Source of the DNA: Pseudoduganella plicata
GTDB taxonomy: Bacteria; Pseudomonadota; Gammaproteobacteria; Burkholderiales; Burkholderiaceae_D
Reading direction: 5' to 3'
Assembly: GCF_004421005.1 (NCBI RefSeq)
Contig: NZ_CP038026.1
Span: forward strand, 3,224,001-3,288,000
DNA: 64,000 nt
Position 1 is the stretch's first letter. Every line of letters starts with the position of its first letter. Positions 59,797-64,000 of the stretch are shown in pieces. Made by a program: the position numbers and the translations under genes. The notes beneath the pieces are model-generated. The model searched no databases and was not told where the DNA came from. It saw only the letters and a program-made list of their open reading frames with translations.

Positions 59797-60006
59797 ATGT
59801 TCGATCTCAAGACCCTCCCCCGCGCCGACGATCCGGCCGAAGCCCTGGCCGCCGTGGTGGCGCTGCGTCTGGCCGCCGACAAGCTCGAACGCAAGGCGGT
59901 CGCGCAGGCCCTGGCGCAAGGCTGGTCGTGGGCCCAGGTTGCCGACGCGCTGGGCGTATCGAAGCAGGCCGCGCACAAGCGCCTGGCACCATTGATCCAA
60001 CCGTAA
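59797..60006 (+). CDS. Small helix-turn-helix protein
   Basis: A 69-residue protein. The C-terminal half is a helix-turn-helix (WSWAQVADALGVSKQAAHKR) and the N-terminal half is an Ala/Leu-rich helix. There is no room for a separate sensor domain. The start codon almost coincides with the predicted transcription start, so it may be translated from a leaderless mRNA. It precedes a Clp-N domain gene by 10 bases. Autoregulation through the GTCAAC repeats is inferred from position. Confidence 0.8.
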   Translation: MFDLKTLPRADDPAEALAAVVALRLAADKLERKAVAQALAQGWSWAQVADALGVSKQAAHKRLAPLIQP

Positions 60007-60016
60007 AGGAGCTCCC

Positions 60017-60520
60017 ATGCTGCAGCGAATCCGGCAACGTCTGACCGATATGCGTACCATCAGGACCCTGTGCGAGGGCGCGGAAAAGCATGCCCTGGCC
60101 GGCGGCGAGCGCGAACCCGGCCCGGAGCATTTCATGCTGGCCGCGTTGGACCTGCGCGACGGCCTGGCACGAAAAGTGTTCGAGTGCCTGGGCGTCGACC
60201 CCGCCGGCGTGCATGCTGCGATCGCGGCGCAGCATGGTGCGGCGCTGGCAGGCGTTGGTGCCGATGCGGCATTGCTTGAGGACGATGCGCCGCTGTCAAG
60301 GGCCTCCGGTCCGTATCAAGCCAAAGGCTCCATGCAGGCGGTGATGCAGCAACTGGCCGCCTGGCCGCGCGCCAGCGCCGCCGAGCCATTGACCGGGGCG
60401 CATGTGCTGGCCGTGGTCGCAGCGGGGCGGAGCGGGACGGCGGTTCGAACGTTGCGGATACTCGGGCTGGAGGGGGCACAGGTGGTGGCTGCCGCGAAGG
60501 CCGCAATCGCGGCAGGCTGA
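60017..60520 (+). CDS. Clp N-terminal (substrate/adaptor-binding) domain protein without ATPase
   Basis: A 167-residue protein made only of Clp-N-like repeats: LCEGAEKHALAGGEREPGPE, the HFMLAALDLRDGLARKVFECL helix, and a second half with GAHVLAVVAAGRSGTAVRTL. ClpA, ClpB and ClpC use this domain to receive substrates or adaptors, but here no AAA+ module follows. It could act as an adaptor or as a decoy for a Clp unfoldase. GGAG lies eight bases upstream. It pairs with the HTH gene. Confidence 0.82.
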   Translation: MLQRIRQRLTDMRTIRTLCEGAEKHALAGGEREPGPEHFMLAALDLRDGLARKVFECLGVDPAGVHAAIAAQHGAALAGVGADAALLEDDAPLSRASGPYQAKGSMQAVMQQLAAWPRASAAEPLTGAHVLAVVAAGRSGTAVRTLRILGLEGAQVVAAAKAAIAAG

Positions 60521-60689
60521 CCTGGCCGCGCGATCAACAGAAAAAATGCCCGCATGCCGGGATGACGATCGTGTTGGAGGGCGATAGTTTCGCAGTTCAA
60601 TCTCAACGATGCGGTGCCGAAGGGTGCAAGTTTCTCTCTTCAAGCCGTGAGGCAGCTGGCTCGCCTGACCCCGTCATGCTTTCCGGTAT

Positions 60690-62366
60690 TCAACGGTCTT
60701 GTGGCACGGCCGCGAGCAGGCGCAGCAGCATTGAGACATCGACCGGTTTGGTCAGGTGGTGGTCGAATCCTGCTGCGATCGCGCGTTCCCGGTCTGACTG
60801 TTGCCCATAGCCCGTCAGCGCGATCAGCGTCGCGTGGGCGGTTTGCGGCAGTGCACGAACCTGCTGCGCCAGCTCGTAGCCGCTGATATCGGGAAGGCCA
60901 ATGTCGAGCAGGAGTACGTCCGGCGCACCCTGGGCCGCCAGCGTCAGAGCGGTGCGTCCTTCGTACGCGACACGTGGCTGATAGCCGACGGTACCGAGAA
61001 ACATCGACAACGTGTCGGCCGCATCGGCATTGTCGTCGACGATGAGTATGTCAAGGGCACCGCTCCCGGCGGTATCGCCTTGCCGCGGCTCTGGGGGCGC
61101 CGGTGCGGCGACATGTGCCCGGGGCAGCCTGATGGTAAATTCGCTGCCCGCGCCCGGTCCTGCGCTTGCCGCGCTGACGCTGCCGCCGTGGCGCTCGACC
61201 AGGCTCTTGACCAGTGCCAGACCGACCCCGAGGCCCCCCTGCGCGCGATCGGGTGAGCGTTCGCCCTGGACGAACAAGTCGAAGACATGAGGAATCAGTG
61301 CGGCATCGATGCCGATCCCGTTGTCGCGCACGACGACCTGCACCATGCTTGCATCCTGCGTCAGGTCAAGCGCGATAACGCCCTCCGGCGGCGTGTACCT
61401 GGCGGCGTTGTTGAGCAGATTGGTAATAATCTGGACCAGTCGGGTGCTGTCTCCGCGCACCGGCGCCGCTTGCTTCGGCAGCGTGAGGGAAAGACGGTGG
61501 CCTCGCGCGTCGATCAAGGGCCGGGCCTGTTCGACCGCGTCCCGCACGATCGCCCCCATGTCCTGCAGCTCCTGCGCCAACGTCACCAGACCGCCGGTGA
61601 CGCGTGAGACGTCGAGCAGATCGTCAAGCAGGCTGGTCATATGTCCAACCTGGCGTTCGATTACCGCACAGGTCTGCTTCAGGCGTTCAGGCGTTGTCTG
61701 GCCGAGCTGCAGGATCCTGGCCGCCATGCTGATCGGCGCGAGCGGATTGCGCAGTTCGTGCGCCAGCATCGCCAGGAACTCATCCTTGCGACGGTCGGCA
61801 TTGCGCAGTTTGGCCTCGGCCTCGCGCCGCGATACCAGTTCGATCTCCACGCGCTGATAGGCCGCCTGCAGCTCGCGTCGGCTGACGTCAAGGGCAGTAT
61901 TGAGTTCGCTGGCGCGCCGGTGGCTGTCGCGCGCGGCAGCTGCAAGGCCGGCAGCGGCCAGTTCGGCCCGTTCGCCCGCAAGCTTGGCGCCCAATAGCGG
62001 GAGCAATGCGGTAATGGCAGCTCGCGCTGGCGCTGCAGGGCGCGTGCCGAGGAATACGACAATGGTATTGCCTGCGCAATCGCATTGGCCCCAGACGGAA
62101 ATGTCCCCCTCGTTCCCGGGCAAGGGGAGGAACGACTCCGCGCTGCCGGCATCGGCGCATTGGCGCAGGAAGTCCTGCCAGCGCTTGCCCGCGCGCAAAG
62201 TCTGAGGAAGCCCCGGAGCGGGCAGGAATATCCCGATCTCCGCGTCCCTGCCGAATACCATAACCTGCTCCGCGCCTGCGTAGCGGGCCAGTTTATGGGT
62301 CGCGCCGAGCCTGTCATCGGGCTTCTGCAGGTCGATGAAGATGGAAACAAGCTCAAATGGGATCAT
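60690..62366 (-). CDS. Hybrid sensor histidine kinase/response regulator
   Basis: A 558-residue soluble kinase with no transmembrane helix. The N-terminal 140 residues are an unassigned sensor-like domain, then a coiled coil (ELNTALDVSRRELQAAYQRV). The HisKA box is DEFLAMLAHELRNPLAPI, and the ATPase boxes are NLLNNAARYT, VVRDNGIGID and GGLGVGLALVKSL. The C-terminal receiver has ILIVDDNADAADTL, the phosphoacceptor Asp in VLLLDIGLPD and HHLTKP. Its ATG is six bases after the FIST gene stop, so the FIST protein probably feeds it a signal. No output regulator lies nearby. Confidence 0.93.
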   Translation of the reverse strand: MIPFELVSIFIDLQKPDDRLGATHKLARYAGAEQVMVFGRDAEIGIFLPAPGLPQTLRAGKRWQDFLRQCADAGSAESFLPLPGNEGDISVWGQCDCAGNTIVVFLGTRPAAPARAAITALLPLLGAKLAGERAELAAAGLAAAARDSHRRASELNTALDVSRRELQAAYQRVEIELVSRREAEAKLRNADRRKDEFLAMLAHELRNPLAPISMAARILQLGQTTPERLKQTCAVIERQVGHMTSLLDDLLDVSRVTGGLVTLAQELQDMGAIVRDAVEQARPLIDARGHRLSLTLPKQAAPVRGDSTRLVQIITNLLNNAARYTPPEGVIALDLTQDASMVQVVVRDNGIGIDAALIPHVFDLFVQGERSPDRAQGGLGVGLALVKSLVERHGGSVSAASAGPGAGSEFTIRLPRAHVAAPAPPEPRQGDTAGSGALDILIVDDNADAADTLSMFLGTVGYQPRVAYEGRTALTLAAQGAPDVLLLDIGLPDISGYELAQQVRALPQTAHATLIALTGYGQQSDRERAIAAGFDHHLTKPVDVSMLLRLLAAVPQDR

Positions 62367-62372
62367 CGACGA

Positions 62373-63545
62373 TCAGAGCGGGATGGCGCAAACGATGGCA
62401 GTACAATTGTGAAAGCCGCTGAATTGACCGGCGCTCCGCGCAATCTGTCCATACGTATTGCAGCCGGCGAAATTCTCGGAACCAAGCGCCTGCGCCACGG
62501 TTTCCAGTTCATTGCCGAATTCACGCCCCAGACGCAACCGGGTTGCGGCGCAGTCGAACAGCAGCGAGCCTGCGTGCTCGGCCCCCTCCAACCCTTCCAG
62601 CGCTGCCTCCGATGCCTGGCGCGCGGCTTCGCATGCCGACGCCACGTCCGCCACCATAATGTGCACCGTCGCCCCGACCGGCACCTCGGCGGCACAGGCA
62701 ATCGAGCCGTCGTCGTTGAGGGTCAGCGGCACGCGCAGCTTGTAGCCGTCTCCCGTTTCAATGCCAATCACGTTATGCAGGAAAAACGGAAGCGGGTCGG
62801 CACGATCGAAGCTCTGACCGGTAGCTAGGGCGTGCTCTTCAAAGACTTCTACCGCAGGCGCGGCGTTCAGGCTGACCAGCCGGGTACCTTGCGCTTCGGT
62901 AACACGCAGCGCCGGGCCGTTCGGCTTCCAGCCGTGGCGCACGCCAAGCCCGATGGGCTTCTTTGACAGCATTTCCAGCACGACGATCGCATCGGTTTGC
63001 GCTTCGGTGCCGATGAACACATGCGTCTTATGAAATTTTGCATCATCTGCCGCCCCCCCACCGAACAGCTGGTACGTGCCGCCGGTCAGCACCATCATCT
63101 CGTGAATAATCTCGTCAACATAACCGGCTAGCGCATCGGTCAGCACCAGAGCGCTGCGGTAAGGGAAGTCAGGATGCTCGCTGCCGCTAAATACCGGCAT
63201 TACCTGCTTGAGGGCGCTGCTCGTACCGTTGCGAAGGCCGGTGCCGATTGCTGCGCGAAACAGGATATCGTCGGCACGGATCGCCATCACGGATACCGAA
63301 GCATTCCCGGTGGCACAACCGGAAAACTCGCCCGCCGAAGAGCAGCCCACCAGCAAGCGGGGCTTGCAGGCGCTGTCGAGCGCGCAAAGCAGCGGTTGAT
63401 AATCAAATTCGGGCGAAGCGAAAACGATCAGTACGTCCGGATGATCACCGTTCAGTTTGTCAATGAGCGATTCGGCGAGGGCGCGGCCTGCTGCTTCGGG
63501 CACAGACAGGGATGTGTGGCTCACTGCCACGATGGTATTTGCCAT
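62373..63545 (-). CDS. FIST domain sensory protein
   Basis: A 390-residue protein with FIST-N and FIST-C domains, a sensory pair proposed to bind small ligands such as amino acids. Landmarks are DVLIVFASPEFDYQPLLCAL, LLVGCSSAGEFSG, GGTYQLFGGGAADDAKFHKT, IGLGVRHGWKP and a C-terminal block with GRECAGCNTYGQIA-like sequence (SENFAGCNTYGQIA). ATG at 63545 begins MANTIVAVSHTSLS. It is the first gene of a two-gene unit with the hybrid kinase. Confidence 0.9.
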   Translation of the reverse strand: MANTIVAVSHTSLSVPEAAGRALAESLIDKLNGDHPDVLIVFASPEFDYQPLLCALDSACKPRLLVGCSSAGEFSGCATGNASVSVMAIRADDILFRAAIGTGLRNGTSSALKQVMPVFSGSEHPDFPYRSALVLTDALAGYVDEIIHEMMVLTGGTYQLFGGGAADDAKFHKTHVFIGTEAQTDAIVVLEMLSKKPIGLGVRHGWKPNGPALRVTEAQGTRLVSLNAAPAVEVFEEHALATGQSFDRADPLPFFLHNVIGIETGDGYKLRVPLTLNDDGSIACAAEVPVGATVHIMVADVASACEAARQASEAALEGLEGAEHAGSLLFDCAATRLRLGREFGNELETVAQALGSENFAGCNTYGQIARSAGQFSGFHNCTAIVCAIPL

Positions 63546-63758
63546 TGGGTAACCTATCAAACGGATTGATGCCGGTCGGCATCTTGCAGGAGGTTGCAAA
63601 ATAGCACAATCACATCCGTCCGTCTTGCACCATAGTACATTCCAGTTCATTGTACAAATCAGTGTCATGCGGCAATAATCGCGATCGGGAACGCCAATCG
63701 ATACCTGGTGTTCAGGAGCGCCCGGACTGTGCTGTTGCGCCGGCATGATGTCGGGCAA

Positions 63759-64000
63759 CTACTGCGCGGTGTAGCCCCCGTCGGCCGCATAGAAGCCGCC
63801 GGTACAGAACGACGCCCGGTCCGACAGCAGGAACGCGGCCAGCTCCGCGATTTCCTCGCGCGTGGCCAGCCGCTTCATCGGATGCGCATCCGCGATTGCA
63901 TCGAGCGCCTCCCGCGGCATTTCAAGCATGCGCGGCGTGGCGACGTAACCCGGACCGATGGCATTGACGCGCACGTGCTTGTCCGCGTACTCCAGCGCCA
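63759..64000 (-). CDS. SDR family oxidoreductase, partial (C-terminal end)
   Basis: Only the last 80 codons are in the window; the gene continues past 64000. The visible part is the C-terminal third of a short-chain dehydrogenase: VRVNAIGPGYVATPRM, then PMKRLATREEIAELAAFLLS and CTGGFYAADGGYTAQ, the usual SDR ending. The catalytic Tyr-x-x-x-Lys and the NAD motif lie outside the window. Confidence 0.9.
   Translation of the reverse strand, partial: ALEYADKHVRVNAIGPGYVATPRMLEMPREALDAIADAHPMKRLATREEIAELAAFLLSDRASFCTGGFYAADGGYTAQ

Overview
This window looks like a chromosomal segment of a GC-rich betaproteobacterium, most likely an Oxalobacteraceae member close to Massilia or Pseudoduganella. That reading rests on gene content and order (leuS-lptE-holA-proA; lptD-surA-pdxA-rsmA divergent from amgK-murU; dapB-bamE beside fur) and on strong GC bias at third codon positions. 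It is an inference from memory; no search was run. Almost all of the window is coding. I saw no rRNA, tRNA, prophage, insertion sequence or CRISPR array.

Layout. 1-6489 (minus): leuS, lptE, holA, proA, hemJ and a partial thioredoxin-fold isomerase. 6567-9053 (plus): AraC-type regulator, VOC protein with a tandemly duplicated 3' end, then a ParD-like/methionine aminopeptidase pair behind a palindrome. 9104-11997 (minus): barstar-like protein, exbD, exbB, dapB, bamE. 12077-14364: fur, then hrcA and a HAD phosphatase on the other strand. 14465-17251 (plus): metallophosphoesterase lipoprotein and two paralogous repeat lipoproteins. 17455-23050 (minus): rsmA, pdxA, surA, lptD (outer-membrane biogenesis). 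23154-27867 (plus): amgK, murU, pepP, ubiH-like, yjbQ-like.

27901-38520 (minus) is a carbohydrate-use cluster. A LacI regulator and its probable operator precede GH5, GH1 and GH3 glycosidases, a FucP-like permease and a PfkB kinase; a Tat-exported phospholipase C closes the run. 38898-41782 (minus) encodes the three-subunit transhydrogenase. 42046-45669 holds a NUDIX hydrolase, mnmA, a degenerate receiver protein, a 5'-3' exonuclease and a glutathione transferase.

45752-54524 is an iron region: a TonB-dependent siderophore receptor, feoA-feoB-DUF6587, bfd, a PiuC-type dioxygenase and bacterioferritin, with three Fur-box-like sites. A HEAT-repeat gene and a decayed copy of the DUF6587 gene's 3' end lie beside feoB. 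54614-64000 holds a sugar kinase, a glutathione transferase, purB, cytochrome b561 with two YceI proteins, a small HTH/Clp-N pair with an unusual promoter, a FIST/hybrid-histidine-kinase pair and a partial SDR gene.

Three genes (lptD, the GH5 gene, the HEAT gene) each appear broken by one missing base in a C or G run. Because lptD is normally essential, sequencing or assembly error is a serious possibility. Several intergenic gaps hold short perfect palindromes built around GGTGCC/GGTGAC, and several genes have tandem duplications anchored at their stop codons. The least explained modules are the HTH/Clp-N pair (59751-60520) and the ParD-like/MetAP pair (8005-9053).
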